From contig NZ_BMMV01000035.1 of NCBI RefSeq assembly GCF_014646115.1, positions 1 through 64,000 on the forward strand: a stretch of DNA of 64,000 nt, in the 5' to 3' direction. Positions 18,686-28,052 of this stretch are shown here, one piece after another. The DNA is from Streptomyces camponoticapitis. Lineage in GTDB: Bacteria; Actinomycetota; Actinomycetes; Streptomycetales; Streptomycetaceae. The notes under the pieces are model-generated. The model searched no databases, had not been told where the DNA came from, and worked only from the letters and a program-made list of their open reading frames with translations. The translations under genes and the position numbers were made by a program. Positions within the stretch are counted from its first letter, which is position 1. The number at the start of each line of letters is the position of its first letter.

Positions 18686-20050
18686 TCATCTCTTCGCCGA
18701 ATCGAGTGGGTGGACGTGCGCGGCGAAGACGATGATGTCGTCGTCGGTTTCCTTGCCGAACTCGGCCAGCAGCGCGTCGCACAGCCCTTCCGGATCCGGG
18801 GGACCTGAGAGAACAGCGGCGGTGAGGGCTTTCATCCGGTCGTTGAGGTCGGTGTTCCGTACCTCCACAAGTCCGTCGGTGATCATGAGCAGCCGAGTGC
18901 CGGGGGTGATGTCGTGCGCGGTCGCCAAGGGCTGGGGCAGGTGGAGGCCAAGGAGCGGGCCGTGTTCGGTGAGATAGGCGGCCGGACCGCCGGGGATGAT
19001 GACCAGCGGCGGCAGGTGTCCGGCGTTGGCGACGTGCAGTCGCCGGTTTCCTGATTCGAGCAGGACGATGCAGACGGTCGCGGTCCAGCCGGGCTGGTGG
19101 AGATGGAGCAGGTGGTCGAGGTGTTCGAGCAGCCGGTGCGGCGGGTGGCCCTGGGCGGCGTAGGCGCGCAGGGCGTGACGTAGCTGGCCCATGACCATGG
19201 CCGCCTGGAGTGAGTGGCCGACCACGTCGCCGACGGCGAGCAGCAGACCGTTGGGGGTGTGGACCGCTTCGTAGAAGTCGCCGCCGATTTCGGCGGTGGC
19301 TGCCGCGGGCAGGTAGCGTACGGCCAGCTCCAGGCCAGGCGTGTGAGGGAGTTCGGCGGGGAGGAAGGTGCGCTGGAGTGCCAGCGCGAGTTCGTGTTCC
19401 TCGGCAAAGCGCTCCACCACCTCCTTGTGTTCCACGGTGAGTTCCGCGTACAGCGCCATGACGCCCGCGTTGGTCTCCGACAACTCCTCGTTCAGCCGCT
19501 CCAGTTCGTCACGCTGCGCATGAGCCTCATGCAACGCCGCGAGAAGGTCGCGGGTCTGTGCCTGCAGGTCGTCGATGGCGGTGGCGGGAAGGCCGGCGCT
19601 CAGCGCCTCCTGGACAGCGGCCGGGTCCGGGACGGCTGTTCGGAGCGGATGGGTGAGGGTGATACGCCCGCCGAGGAATGGCCGGCCGGCCAGGTGGTCT
19701 GTGCTCTCCTCGGCGGGGTCGTAGGCGGTACGGGGCAGCAGGCGGGTGACAGCGGTCAGCGACTCCTCGCTCGGCACCCGTTCGTCCGGCCACGCCAGCG
19801 CCACCTGGAGTTCGGGCGGTTCGTGCTTCAGGGTGAAGGCCGCGGTCATGGCTGTGGGACGCAGCAGGTCCCGGCCGAGTTCGCTCAGGGCGGTGGCCAG
19901 GCGTACCTGGTCGCGGGTGTCGAGCCCGATCGTGTCCGCCAGGATTTTCGCCTGGCGGCGCAGCGTGAAGACGTCCTGTTCGGTGACCAGCACGGCCAGG
20001 AGGATCCGGGCGGAGCCGGGTTCGGACCGGTTCGTCGACCTCGTGGTCAC
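18686..20050 (-). CDS. RsbU-like PP2C (SpoIIE-type) phosphatase
   Basis: 454 residues. The N-terminal part (about 15-140, LRRQAKILADTIGLDTRDQVRLATALSELG) looks like a degenerate HATPase or regulator-binding region. A coiled coil (about 185-240) follows, then the SpoIIE phosphatase domain (about 250-445) with GGDFYEA, GDVVGHS and DGLVEVR metal-binding motifs. It should dephosphorylate an STAS antagonist. GTG start at 20050 overlaps the stop of the upstream gene by 4 bases. Fifth gene of the stressosome operon. Confidence 0.88.
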   Translation of the reverse strand: MTTRSTNRSEPGSARILLAVLVTEQDVFTLRRQAKILADTIGLDTRDQVRLATALSELGRDLLRPTAMTAAFTLKHEPPELQVALAWPDERVPSEESLTAVTRLLPRTAYDPAEESTDHLAGRPFLGGRITLTHPLRTAVPDPAAVQEALSAGLPATAIDDLQAQTRDLLAALHEAHAQRDELERLNEELSETNAGVMALYAELTVEHKEVVERFAEEHELALALQRTFLPAELPHTPGLELAVRYLPAAATAEIGGDFYEAVHTPNGLLLAVGDVVGHSLQAAMVMGQLRHALRAYAAQGHPPHRLLEHLDHLLHLHQPGWTATVCIVLLESGNRRLHVANAGHLPPLVIIPGGPAAYLTEHGPLLGLHLPQPLATAHDITPGTRLLMITDGLVEVRNTDLNDRMKALTAAVLSGPPDPEGLCDALLAEFGKETDDDIIVFAAHVHPLDSAKR

Positions 20051-21258
20051 CAGGCCCCCTTGGCGATCACCACGCTGGCGTCGTCGCGGCGGGTCCCGGC
20101 ACGGCGCAGCAGCCCGGCGGCGACCACGGCGGGGGCATGGTGCAGAAAACCGGCCACGTCCGCGGGAGTCCACCGTTCGCTCAGACCGTCCGAGTGCAGC
20201 ACCAGCGCCCCGAGCGGGGGCAGTGTGTGCTCGTAGGTCCGCAACTGGCGCATCTGATGGCCCACGATGCCCGGGTGGGAGAGGAGATTGTTCCGGGTGG
20301 TGCCTGTCACCACCGCGGCGGTGATGTTGCCCACCCCGCAGAACAGCAGGCGCCGCTCGGCCGGTTCGATACGAGCGATCGCCACGGCCGCCCCACGCGT
20401 GCCGTGCAGAGCCCGGTGAACCTCCTGCATCGCCTGCTCCGGCGTACGGGCGGTGCCGGTGGCGAAGGCCTGGACGGCCGCCCGACCGGCCAGCGCCGCC
20501 GCCGGCCCGTGGCCCAGCCCGTCGCACGACATCACCAGCACCCCGTCACCGGCCCCGGGTGTCACGGACCGCACGGGGCTGGTGCGACCCCGCGGTTCGT
20601 CGGCCGCAGCGCGGTCGGCCCAGCGGCTCGCGCCACCGTCCGTGCCCGTCAGCGCCCGCCAGTCGAACGCGGGCCGCCAGGTCGGCGGCGCCGTGTCGTC
20701 GGCCGACTCCTGTGTGTGGTGTGTACGTTCGCCGCCGTCGGTGCGGGCCGCCCAGGCGTCACCGCACACCTGCTCTCCGCCGATCGGGCGGGTGATACCG
20801 CCCACCAGGGGTTCCGCCATGATCGCGGCGCCGACGGGGCGGGGCCAGAAACGTGCCATCTGTATGGTGCCCTGACCTGGTCGGGAGTGTACGTCGTAGG
20901 TGTCGGCCAGCCGCCGTACCGCACCCAGGCCGATGCCCAGCGTCCCCGCGGTCGACATCCCGTCGCGTACCGCCGCCGGGACGTCGGCCATTCCCGGTCC
21001 ATGGTCCAGTAGGACCACTTCGGCCCCGGCGACCGCCGGGGTACGCAGCACGCGCAGGATCAGCGCGCCGTCCACGGCGTGCTTGCGCATGTTCGTCACC
21101 AACTCGGTGACCGCCAGCACCACCTCGGCGCTGCGGTGTTCGCTGAATCCGATCCGCCGGGTGAGCGCGGCGGCGCTGCCGCGCGCGCCTTCGGCCTGAT
21201 CCCGGAACCAGGCCACGTCCTCGCAGTCGGCCAGCGGTGTCCTGCCCGGCACAGTCAT
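20047..21258 (-). CDS. HATPase plus RsbX-like PP2C phosphatase
   Basis: 403 residues, two domains. The N-terminal RsbT/W-like HATPase (about 25-135) has VLAVTELVTNMRKHA, LDHGPGM and GTLGIGLGAV. The C-terminal RsbX/SpoIIE-type phosphatase (about 215-400) has MSCDGLGHGPAA and LHSDGLSER. The mixture suggests it resets the stressosome by dephosphorylating RsbR/RsbS. Start ATG 21258 overlaps the rsbT stop by 4 bases (ATGA). Confidence 0.87.
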   Translation of the reverse strand: MTVPGRTPLADCEDVAWFRDQAEGARGSAAALTRRIGFSEHRSAEVVLAVTELVTNMRKHAVDGALILRVLRTPAVAGAEVVLLDHGPGMADVPAAVRDGMSTAGTLGIGLGAVRRLADTYDVHSRPGQGTIQMARFWPRPVGAAIMAEPLVGGITRPIGGEQVCGDAWAARTDGGERTHHTQESADDTAPPTWRPAFDWRALTGTDGGASRWADRAAADEPRGRTSPVRSVTPGAGDGVLVMSCDGLGHGPAAALAGRAAVQAFATGTARTPEQAMQEVHRALHGTRGAAVAIARIEPAERRLLFCGVGNITAAVVTGTTRNNLLSHPGIVGHQMRQLRTYEHTLPPLGALVLHSDGLSERWTPADVAGFLHHAPAVVAAGLLRRAGTRRDDASVVIAKGAW

Positions 21259-21671
21259 CGGCCCCACTTGGTGATGGTGACGGTGGTGCCCCGACCGGGC
21301 GCCGACTCCAGCACGAAGTCGTCGACGAGCCGCTTGGACCCGGAAAGTCCCAGCCCCATGCCGCTGCCCGAGGTCCAGCCGTCCGTGAGTGCCAGATCCA
21401 CGTCCGGGATCCCCGGGCCCTGATCGGCGAAGACCAGCCGTACCCCACGGCGTCCCCGTTCATCGACCAGAGAAGCGGTCATCGTGCCCCCACCGCCGTA
21501 GACCAGGGTGTTACGGGCCAGTTCACTCGCCGCGGTCACCAGTTTCGTCTGCTCGACCAGCGACAGCCGGCACTGCTGCGCCAGAGTCCGGGCCACCTGC
21601 CGGGCCCGCACCACACCGTCGTTCGCGGCGATCGCCAGCACTTCCGGGCCACCACCGCTTCCAGCCGTCAC
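21255..21671 (-). CDS. rsbT: RsbT, stressosome switch kinase
   Basis: 138 residues. GHKL kinase motifs: N-box ELARNTLVYG with Asn54, FADQGPGI (Asp83) and GSGMGLGLSGSKRLVDDF. RsbT phosphorylates RsbS and RsbR and, once released, activates the RsbU phosphatase (established in Bacillus). GTG start at 21671 overlaps rsbS stop by 4 bases. Gene order R-S-T supports the call. Confidence 0.93.
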   Translation of the reverse strand: MTAGSGGGPEVLAIAANDGVVRARQVARTLAQQCRLSLVEQTKLVTAASELARNTLVYGGGGTMTASLVDERGRRGVRLVFADQGPGIPDVDLALTDGWTSGSGMGLGLSGSKRLVDDFVLESAPGRGTTVTITKWGR

Positions 21672-22108
21672 TGGCCGGCCGGATCAGCTCGCACGCCGTC
21701 CTCGTCGGACAGGCCGCTTTCCGCGAGCTCCTGGGAGGGACCCTGTCGGAGGACGCGGCTGCGCTCCAGGACCTTCAGGCCCATCTCAAGGGTCAGGGCT
21801 GTCCTGACCCCGCCCAGGGAAAGGCCGAGTTCGACCAGGGTGATCGCCACTGCCGGGCGCATCCCCACCACCACTGTCTGCGCGTCCAGCAGCAGTGACA
21901 GCGAAGCGATCGTGGCCAGCATGCGGCCCACGAACGAATCGACGATCTCCACGGCGCTGATGTCGATCACGACGCCGTCGGCGCCGGTGCCCACGATCCT
22001 CGCGGTGAGATCGTCCTGCAGATGCACAACTGCCTGGTCATCCAGGTCGGTCTGGATGGAGACCAGCAGAATCTGGCCGATCTGCAGAACGGGAACCCGT
22101 TCGGTCAC
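21668..22108 (-). CDS. rsbS: RsbS, stressosome STAS scaffold
   Basis: 146 residues from GTG 22108, which overlaps the rsbR stop (GTGA). A single STAS domain: VPVLQIGQILLVSIQTDL, VIDISAVEIVDSFVGRML. Ser58 in the V-D-S-F-V context corresponds to the RsbT target Ser59 of Bacillus. The C-terminal ~30 residues (SRVLRQGPSQELAESGL) extend beyond the usual 120-residue length. Confidence 0.93.
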   Translation of the reverse strand: MTERVPVLQIGQILLVSIQTDLDDQAVVHLQDDLTARIVGTGADGVVIDISAVEIVDSFVGRMLATIASLSLLLDAQTVVVGMRPAVAITLVELGLSLGGVRTALTLEMGLKVLERSRVLRQGPSQELAESGLSDEDGVRADPAGQ

Positions 22109-22965
22109 CGGGCACCGGCCGAACCACCAGGTCGGGTGAAGGTGACACCGGAGGCTCGCAGCGCATGGCGCAGCGCGTCCGCCAGCGTGGCCTTGGTCAC
22201 GATGTCGCCGAAGTCGATGCCCAGCGCAACGATGGTCTGCGCGATCTGCGGCCGTATACCGGAAATCGTGCACTCCGCGCCCATCAGACGCGCGGCCACG
22301 ACCGTCTTCAGCAGATGCTGGGCGACCTCGGTGTCCACGGCGGGGACGCCGGTGATGTCGATAACCGCCTGCTCCGAACCGGTGTCGACCAGGGCCTGAA
22401 GCATCTTCTCCATCACGACCATCGTGCGCGCCGAGTCAAGCGTGCCCACCAGCGGCACACCGATGACCCCGTCCCACAGCTTGACCACCGGAGTCGACAA
22501 CTCGAGCAACTGCTCGGCCTGCGCCCCGATCAGCTCCTCACGCGTACGGGAGTATGCCTCGATCGTGAACAGGCCCAGATCGTCCACCAGCTTCGTGAAC
22601 GCCAGATACGCCCGGACGTCCCCACCGTCCTCGCCCGTCAGGACCGGCTCCAGAACCTCCTTGAGCGAGAAGAGACTGAGCGCGGTCTCAGAAGGAGTGA
22701 ACCCCTGCCGGGCCCGGCTGCGCGACAGCTCCGAGAGCAGAGCACGCACCTCCCCGAACGCCTCGCCGTGCGCGTCCAGACTGCCGGTCTGCAACGCGGT
22801 CAGCAGAGCGGTGTACAGCTCGCCCAACTCACGCTGCACCTCGGACCGGCTCACCCGCCCGCCCAGCGAACGACTGACCCTGTCCGCCCAGTCGGCTCCG
22901 AGGTCCTCACCCCGAACCGTCAGCAACTCGACCAGACGAGTCGTACCTTCCCCACCAGCCACCAC
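22105..22965 (-). CDS. RsbR-type stressosome sensor
   Basis: 286 residues. The N-terminal ~150 residues are an all-helical globin-like RsbR_N-type sensor (no heme His can be assigned by eye). A linker helix and a STAS domain (about 160-275) follow, with VIDITGVPAVDTEVAQH and GIRPQIAQTIV. Both RsbT phosphosites seem kept as Thr212 and Thr244. GTG start 22965 has GGAGGGAAG just upstream. First gene of the operon, so the promoter should lie in 22966-23100. Confidence 0.92.
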   Translation of the reverse strand: MVAGGEGTTRLVELLTVRGEDLGADWADRVSRSLGGRVSRSEVQRELGELYTALLTALQTGSLDAHGEAFGEVRALLSELSRSRARQGFTPSETALSLFSLKEVLEPVLTGEDGGDVRAYLAFTKLVDDLGLFTIEAYSRTREELIGAQAEQLLELSTPVVKLWDGVIGVPLVGTLDSARTMVVMEKMLQALVDTGSEQAVIDITGVPAVDTEVAQHLLKTVVAARLMGAECTISGIRPQIAQTIVALGIDFGDIVTKATLADALRHALRASGVTFTRPGGSAGAR

Positions 22966-23538
22966 GCACTTCCCTCCATGACGGGACCGAGCGGCCCATC
23001 GCCGAACACTAAGCCATCACCCCCTGTCCACAAATGGCCCCTCACTCCCAATTCCAGACACTTCGTTCACTAAAGATCCAAACCTCACCCCGGCAGTGAT
23101 ATGGACGACACAGCCGGCCGGTCTGGCGCGGCCCTCGACCCCGTGGACGCTTTCTACCGCCTCGCCCACGACAGGCTGCGGTGCTCCGGGGCAGCGCCCC
23201 GTGCAGGACCAGTGAGGTGGAGCTGACGGGCGCCATCTCGCCGAGGCTCGCGACACCACGGGAGTTCGTCCATGCGAGTACGGAGAAGGTGTCCTGCCGT
23301 TATTGATTCCGAGTGGAGAGCGCATTCTGTGTATTCGAAGCCTGAACCGTTCGGCGTACGGCGTTGTAATGCCCGCCCGATTCTTCTCACTATATTGAAA
23401 CTGAATACATCGGGAATCCTCTGCGTGTATTGCTGTGGAGGGAAATTTCATGCGTAATCTGCCCGCGACAGAATGAAGGCTTTCCGGGCGATCGGCAGTG
23501 GCCCGGCCGGCCCCCGTCTCCCCAGAGAAATGGTCTCG
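22966..23538. other. Gene-free gap with an A/T-rich stretch
   Basis: No gene seen between the rsb operon and the ice-binding-like gene. 23385-23450 is unusually A/T-rich for the window (for example ACTATATTGAAACTGAATAC) and probably holds the promoter of the + strand gene. Confidence 0.5.
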
Positions 23539-24690
23539 ATGAAGCTCAACATCCGTGGCAAGGCCAGACAACGATCCATTTCCGGCTGGCTCACCACCGC
23601 GCTCACGGCGACCGTCGCCGCCGCGATGGTGGCCGTGACGCCGACCCAGGCCCTCGCCGTCGCCACGCCCGTCCCCCTCGGCACGACCGAATCGTTCGCC
23701 GTTCTGGCCGGTCAGTCGATCACCAACACCGGCCCCTCGGTCATCACCGGCGACATCGGCGTGAGCCCCGGAACGTCCATCACCGGCTTCCCGCCCGGCA
23801 TGGTCCTCGGTGTCCAGCACTCCGCGGACGCGGTGGCCCTGCAGGCCAAGACCGACCTCGTCACCGCGTACAACAACGCCGCGGGACAGGCCACGGACGC
23901 GGTGCTCCCGCCGGACGCCGGCGGCCTGACGCTCGTCGGCGGTGTCTACACCGCGCCCTCGACCCTGGGCCTGACCGGCACCCTCACCCTCGACGCGCAG
24001 AACAACCCCAACACCGTCTGGGTCTTCCAGGTCGGCTCCGCCCTGACGACCGCATCCGCCAGCCGGGTCGCGCTCATCAACGGCGCGCAGGCGTGCAACG
24101 TGTTCTGGCAGATCGGCAGTTCGGCCACCCTGGGCACCAACTCGACGTTCGTGGGCAACATCCTGGCCCTGACCTCGATCAGCGCAACGACCGGGGCGAC
24201 CATCAACGGCCGTGCGCTCGCCCGCGAAGGCTCGGTGACCCTGGACACCAACCGGATCACCCGCTCCACCTGCTCCAGCACCACCACGGGGACCACGACC
24301 GGCACCACCACCGGCACCACCACGGGAACCACCACCGGAACGACGGGCGCCACGACCGGCGGCGTGCTGGGTGGCGTACTCGGCGGCGTCGTGACCGGCG
24401 GCACCACGGGCGGCACCTCGGGCGGGACGACCGGTGCTACGACCGGCGGGTCCACGGGCGGGGTCATCTCGGGCAACACGACCGGCAACACGGTGGGCAA
24501 CACGGCGGGCAACATCGGCGGCGGCCACGGCGGCAAGCCGGGCAAGCCCGGGAAGCCGCACCACGGCCACGGCAAGCCCGACCACGGACGGCCCGACCAC
24601 GGTGAGGAGAAGCCGGGCTACGGCGACGACGAGGGCGCCAAGCCCTCGGAGCACGGCGGCTACGGCGACAAGCCCGAGCACCTGGCCTGA
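23539..24690 (+). CDS. Secreted ice-binding-like protein (DUF3494)
   Basis: 383 residues. Signal peptide about 1-40 (WLTTALTATVAAAMVAV, cleavage after TQALA). The DUF3494 beta-solenoid (about 42-250) has FAVLAGQSITNTGPSVITGD, LVGGVYTAPSTL and NVFWQIGSSATLGTNSTFVG. Next come Thr-Gly repeats (TGTTTGTTTG), a Gly/Thr-rich tract and a tail with H-G-K-P-D-H-G repeats. In the family this fold binds ice or acts as an adhesin; the low-complexity tail suggests wall or surface attachment. ATG 23530 nine bases upstream is an alternative start; neither has a strong ribosome site. Confidence 0.88.
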   Translation: MKLNIRGKARQRSISGWLTTALTATVAAAMVAVTPTQALAVATPVPLGTTESFAVLAGQSITNTGPSVITGDIGVSPGTSITGFPPGMVLGVQHSADAVALQAKTDLVTAYNNAAGQATDAVLPPDAGGLTLVGGVYTAPSTLGLTGTLTLDAQNNPNTVWVFQVGSALTTASASRVALINGAQACNVFWQIGSSATLGTNSTFVGNILALTSISATTGATINGRALAREGSVTLDTNRITRSTCSSTTTGTTTGTTTGTTTGTTTGTTGATTGGVLGGVLGGVVTGGTTGGTSGGTTGATTGGSTGGVISGNTTGNTVGNTAGNIGGGHGGKPGKPGKPHHGHGKPDHGRPDHGEEKPGYGDDEGAKPSEHGGYGDKPEHLA

Positions 24691-24710
24691 CGAAAACGAA
24701 CCACGGATCT

Positions 24711-24749
24711 CGCCGCGCGGTGGAATCTCATCGATTCCGCCGCGCGGCG
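24711..24749. terminator. Strong hairpin after the ice-binding-like gene
   Basis: A 17-bp stem, CGCCGCGCGGTGGAATC pairing with 24733-24749 through one T-G pair, loop TCATC. It starts 21 bases after the stop. Confidence 0.85.
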
Positions 24750-24924
24750 TCCCAGTTGAGCGCAGAGATCCGCTTCCGGCGCAGCGCCGCCACCCGTCGC
24801 CGCCGGCTGTAGGCCCGCGCCAGTAGCACGACCCTCGGCTACCTCGGCCAACGGCACACCCCCGACCCGGATCGCCGGGCTCGGGACATGCTGCGCGCCG
24901 CAGGCCGACCGCAAAGACGAAAGG

Positions 24925-25830
24925 TCATGCCGCGCTATGCGCGGTCGCCGTCACGAAACGCGTCACCGCCCGCGCGAAGGCCGCAGGCTCTTCCAAATGG
25001 CCGAAGTGCCCGCTGTCCTGCAGGATCAGCAGTTCCGATTCAGGTATCAGCCGGTGCAGTTCCTCGGCCCACCGCACCCCGCAGATGACGTCGTGGCGGC
25101 CGACGACGACGAGGGCCGGCACGGTGAGCGAGCCGAGGGCCGCCCGGTCGTCGATTAGGTGCGGCACGAGATTCTCATCCAGCCCGGAGATGTGGGAAGC
25201 CCGTACGGAGGCCCGGAAGGGCGCGAACTCCTCCTCCCGGCCCCAGTAGTCGGCGAAGTACGCGGGGAGCAATCCCCTGGCGACTGATGTCATCTGCGCG
25301 TCGTCGGAGATGGTGGGGATGGCCTGGAAAGCCGCGAGTACCTCGGCGAGTTCGGGCCGGCCGGCGTTCCGCGCCGCGAACAGCTCAACCAGGCGCATGG
25401 CCTCGGCGCCGTGCTCGGGACCGGTCAGCGGCGCGCTCTCGTAGAGGATCACCCCGGCGACGCGCTCGGGGTGGTGCAGGGCGTGGTACTGGACGACGAA
25501 GCCGCCGTGCGAATGCCCCAGCAGGTGCGCCTCGGGGACGCCGAGGTGCTCGATCAGCTCCCCGAGGAACCGGCTGTAGAGGGGCCGGGTGTAGCCGTTG
25601 GGGTGGGACGACAGACGGTCGGAGGCACCGCTGCCGACCGGCTCCGGATACACCATCGTCAGGGAGCGCTCCAGCGCGGGCATGCGCATGTATTCCCAGT
25701 GGATGCCAGGCCCGCCGGAGTGCGCGACGCACACCGGGCCCGTGCCGTGGACGTGATAACGCTGTACGACACCGTCGATTTCGACGGTGTGCGATCCGGC
25801 GGCCAGAGGATCGGTCGCAGAGGTGGTCAT
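24925..25830 (-). CDS. Alpha/beta hydrolase, proline iminopeptidase-like
   Basis: 301 residues. Family S33 motifs: HSGGPGIHW (oxyanion HGGPG box), nucleophile elbow GHSHGG, Asp in VVVGRHDVICG and His in DSGHFGH. A cap domain lies between. It may cleave N-terminal residues from peptides or be a non-peptidase hydrolase. Start ATG 25830 with GGAGAA upstream. It stands 86 bases downstream of the sigma-factor gene on the same strand, so the two could be co-transcribed. Confidence 0.88.
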   Translation of the reverse strand: MTTSATDPLAAGSHTVEIDGVVQRYHVHGTGPVCVAHSGGPGIHWEYMRMPALERSLTMVYPEPVGSGASDRLSSHPNGYTRPLYSRFLGELIEHLGVPEAHLLGHSHGGFVVQYHALHHPERVAGVILYESAPLTGPEHGAEAMRLVELFAARNAGRPELAEVLAAFQAIPTISDDAQMTSVARGLLPAYFADYWGREEEFAPFRASVRASHISGLDENLVPHLIDDRAALGSLTVPALVVVGRHDVICGVRWAEELHRLIPESELLILQDSGHFGHLEEPAAFARAVTRFVTATAHSAA

Positions 25831-25915
25831 GGGGTTCTCCGTATCCCGCGGTGTCGATGACACAGGCAGGACGCCGGAGAATGAACGAAGTTCGATTTCG
25901 TCTATGTGATGGCCG

Positions 25916-26884
25916 TCACACGGTGGTGAGTGCCTGGAGGGCCGCCACCGGCCTGGGGTGCAGCAGACGCAGCCGGTGCGGACGCCCGGCGCCGTCCAGG
26001 GTCATCACCCACGCCACCGAGGGCGGGCAGTGGTCGGGGTTGTCGACCGGGCTGAGGAGATCCATCTCCCAGACGACGAGGGACCGGCCGGCCACCGCGT
26101 GGACCAGGCGCTGGCGCACACCGGCCTCCAAGTCACTGTCCATGCCACGGGTCAGGACCCTCCTGCCGCCCACTGGCACGTTCCCCCTCAGCAGCGCGAT
26201 CTCGGGTGACCAGCGCTCAGTCAGCAGCGCGCCGAAGCGTCCGCTCTCGGCGGCGGCCAGTGTCTCGCGTGCCTCGGCGCGGCTGGCACGGACCCGCTGC
26301 GCGGTGTCGCCGTGCCGGGCGTCCGCCGTGGTGGCGAGGGCCGCCGCGAGCTTCGCCCGTCCCTGGCTGAGCCGACTGCGGACCGTGCCGACCGGGACCC
26401 CGCAGGCCTCGGCGATCCGCTCGTACGAGGTGGCCCCATTGCTGAAATACCGAAGCACCATGGGCAGGCGCAGCACAGGGGACAGCTCTTCCATGGCCTC
26501 CCAGATCCAGTTCCGCAGAGTGTGCCGCTCCAGCCACTCCTCCGGACCGGCGCCCAGGGAGGGCAGGTGCAGATCGTCGATGGGCCGGGACGGTACGGAC
26601 CCGCGCACCAGGGAAAGGCTGGCGTTGCGTACGATCATCCGCAGCCAGGCGCCCACGGCCGCCGGGTCGCGCACGTCGCCCACGCGCCGCAGCGCGGTCA
26701 CGGCCGCGTCCTGGACCACGTCGTCGACGTCGGGCCCCGGGCCCAGAATGCTCAGCGCCACCGCGCGCATCCCCGCCCGATGCCGCTCCAGCAGCAGTCC
26801 CAGGGCGGCCACCTCGCCCGCCTGCGCGGCACGCGTCAGCGCCGCGTCCTCAAGCAGTGCGGCTTCGCCCGCGTGCCGGTCCAT
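25916..26884 (-). CDS. ECF sigma factor with C-terminal SnoaL-like extension
   Basis: 322 residues. Sigma-70 region 2 (about 25-95: LLERHRAGMRAVALSILG, DVDDVVQDAAVTALRRVGD, AWLRMIVRN) and region 4 (about 125-185: LPMVLRYFSNGATSYERIAE, GVPVGTVRSRLSQGRAKL). The C-terminal ~130 residues look NTF2/SnoaL-like, as in ECF41/ECF56-type factors in which the extension replaces an anti-sigma factor. Start ATG 26884. The gene downstream encodes the hydrolase. Confidence 0.9.
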   Translation of the reverse strand: MDRHAGEAALLEDAALTRAAQAGEVAALGLLLERHRAGMRAVALSILGPGPDVDDVVQDAAVTALRRVGDVRDPAAVGAWLRMIVRNASLSLVRGSVPSRPIDDLHLPSLGAGPEEWLERHTLRNWIWEAMEELSPVLRLPMVLRYFSNGATSYERIAEACGVPVGTVRSRLSQGRAKLAAALATTADARHGDTAQRVRASRAEARETLAAAESGRFGALLTERWSPEIALLRGNVPVGGRRVLTRGMDSDLEAGVRQRLVHAVAGRSLVVWEMDLLSPVDNPDHCPPSVAWVMTLDGAGRPHRLRLLHPRPVAALQALTTV

Positions 26885-27168
26885 CAGGCCCTTCTTCCCG
26901 CACCCGCCGTCGCGTGCGCGACGGTACTGCGAGATTACTGCTGCTGATGACCGGGTGCGGCAGCCGGGCCAGCCGCCGGTCGGAACGACGGATCAAAGCC
27001 GCGTGCTTCCCAGGGGAGGACCCTCTCCGGGTCTTCGACTTCGACGCCGCCCCCACCGGTTCGTAGGAGCGGATCTCCAGACGGTGCCGCTGGGGATCAC
27101 GCGGCACGCACGGGTGTATCCGTCCGGGGCGGTGGTGCTGGGTGGGTGCCATGAGTGCGGTGCGGGTG

Positions 27169-27480
27169 TCACGGATGGCCGGGTCCGACACGCTCGGAAG
27201 CGGTGGCTTCCGGAGCGTGCGCCTGGTCGGCGCGATCCAGCCTGCGCAGGGCGAGCAGGCCGCCGATGCCGGGTATCACCGCGAAAGCCGCGGTAGGGCG
27301 GGTGATGTGGGGATCGCGCAGGGCCGCGACGATGCTGAACAACCAGGTACAGCCGTGCACGGGCCCGGTCAGCGCGGCGACTAACTGGAAGTGGAACGTG
27401 GCCAGGTTGAGCAGGAGGACCCCGAGCGAGACGAGTTCGACAGCCGCGGAGATACGTAGAGGGCGACGGGTGCTCTTCAT
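27169..27480 (-). CDS. Small DUF3817-like membrane protein
   Basis: 103 residues with about three membrane helices: AVELVSLGVLLLNLATF, HGCTWLFSIVAAL and FAVIPGIGGLLALRRL. The spacing resembles small actinobacterial DUF3817 membrane proteins. Function unknown. The start ATG 27480 lies 2 bases after the stop of the preceding damaged gene, so they were an operon. Confidence 0.65.
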   Translation of the reverse strand: MKSTRRPLRISAAVELVSLGVLLLNLATFHFQLVAALTGPVHGCTWLFSIVAALRDPHITRPTAAFAVIPGIGGLLALRRLDRADQAHAPEATASERVGPGHP

Positions 27481-27482
27481 GG

Positions 27483-27839
27483 TCAGGCTCCCGTGGTGGA
27501 GCCGGGGCGCACGATCATCAGAACAGTCACGGTGCCCCAGAGGAGATTGCAAACGCCGGTGAACATCGCAAGGCGAACCGTGGCGGCGAGGCCGACCGCG
27601 GCGTAGACGTTGCGGGAGACGGACGGTGGACACGTTGTCGAGGACGCCGCCCTCCGTGGTGCCCGTGCGCGGGTCGCCGAGGGGAACATGCTTGCCGCCA
27701 CGGCCACCGGCCCAACGGCGACGATGGCGACCAGGACGTGGACCCTTGCGGGGCGGCGGTCGGCGGTCGGCGGTGAAAAGCCACCGGGAGTTGGGCGTAG
27801 GCGGTTCGGCTGTGGACGTCGGGTTCCTTGGGCGGGCAT
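27483..27839 (-). pseudogene. DUF2269-like membrane protein with frameshifts
   Basis: Two good membrane segments in one frame, VHVLVAIVAVGPVAVAASMFP and NVYAAVGLA...FTGVCNLLWGTVTVLMIV. The stretch between (about 27735-27670) is natural only in the next frame (DPRTGTTEGGVLDNV). Two compensating frameshifts are implied. As it stands, the loop is garbled. Membership is suggested by the helix pattern only. Confidence 0.45.
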
Positions 27840-28008
27840 GGTTCCTTCTACTCTTGTGCGCGCACTACTTGGTGCCGCTGGGGGGCAGTCGGTGCTCGCG
27901 CGGACCGCGAGCCGGCCGGGCGCGGTCTTCGGGAGAAAGTCGCTCTGCGGAGCGTGAACTGCCCGGTTGTCACGGCCCGTTCCCCGGGGGCGTACGAGAG
28001 CCCTGGGT

Positions 28009-28042
28009 GAGCCGCCGCGGGCGTCGGCGCCCGCGGCGGCTC
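28009..28042. terminator. Perfect 15-bp hairpin between convergent genes
   Basis: GAGCCGCCGCGGGCG (28009-28023), loop TCGG, then its exact complement at 28028-28042. It lies 11 bases after the stop of the minus-strand PfpI gene. Confidence 0.85.
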
Positions 28043-28052
28043 GGGAACGGTC

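Noticed and set aside
23017..24681. 554-codon minus-strand frame opposite the ice-binding-like gene
   Set aside because: Gly/Arg low-complexity shadow; the plus strand has signal peptide and domain.
25916..26884. Sigma factor considered as partner of the rsb operon
   Set aside because: It is ECF type with its own C-terminal regulator domain, not a SigB-type factor.
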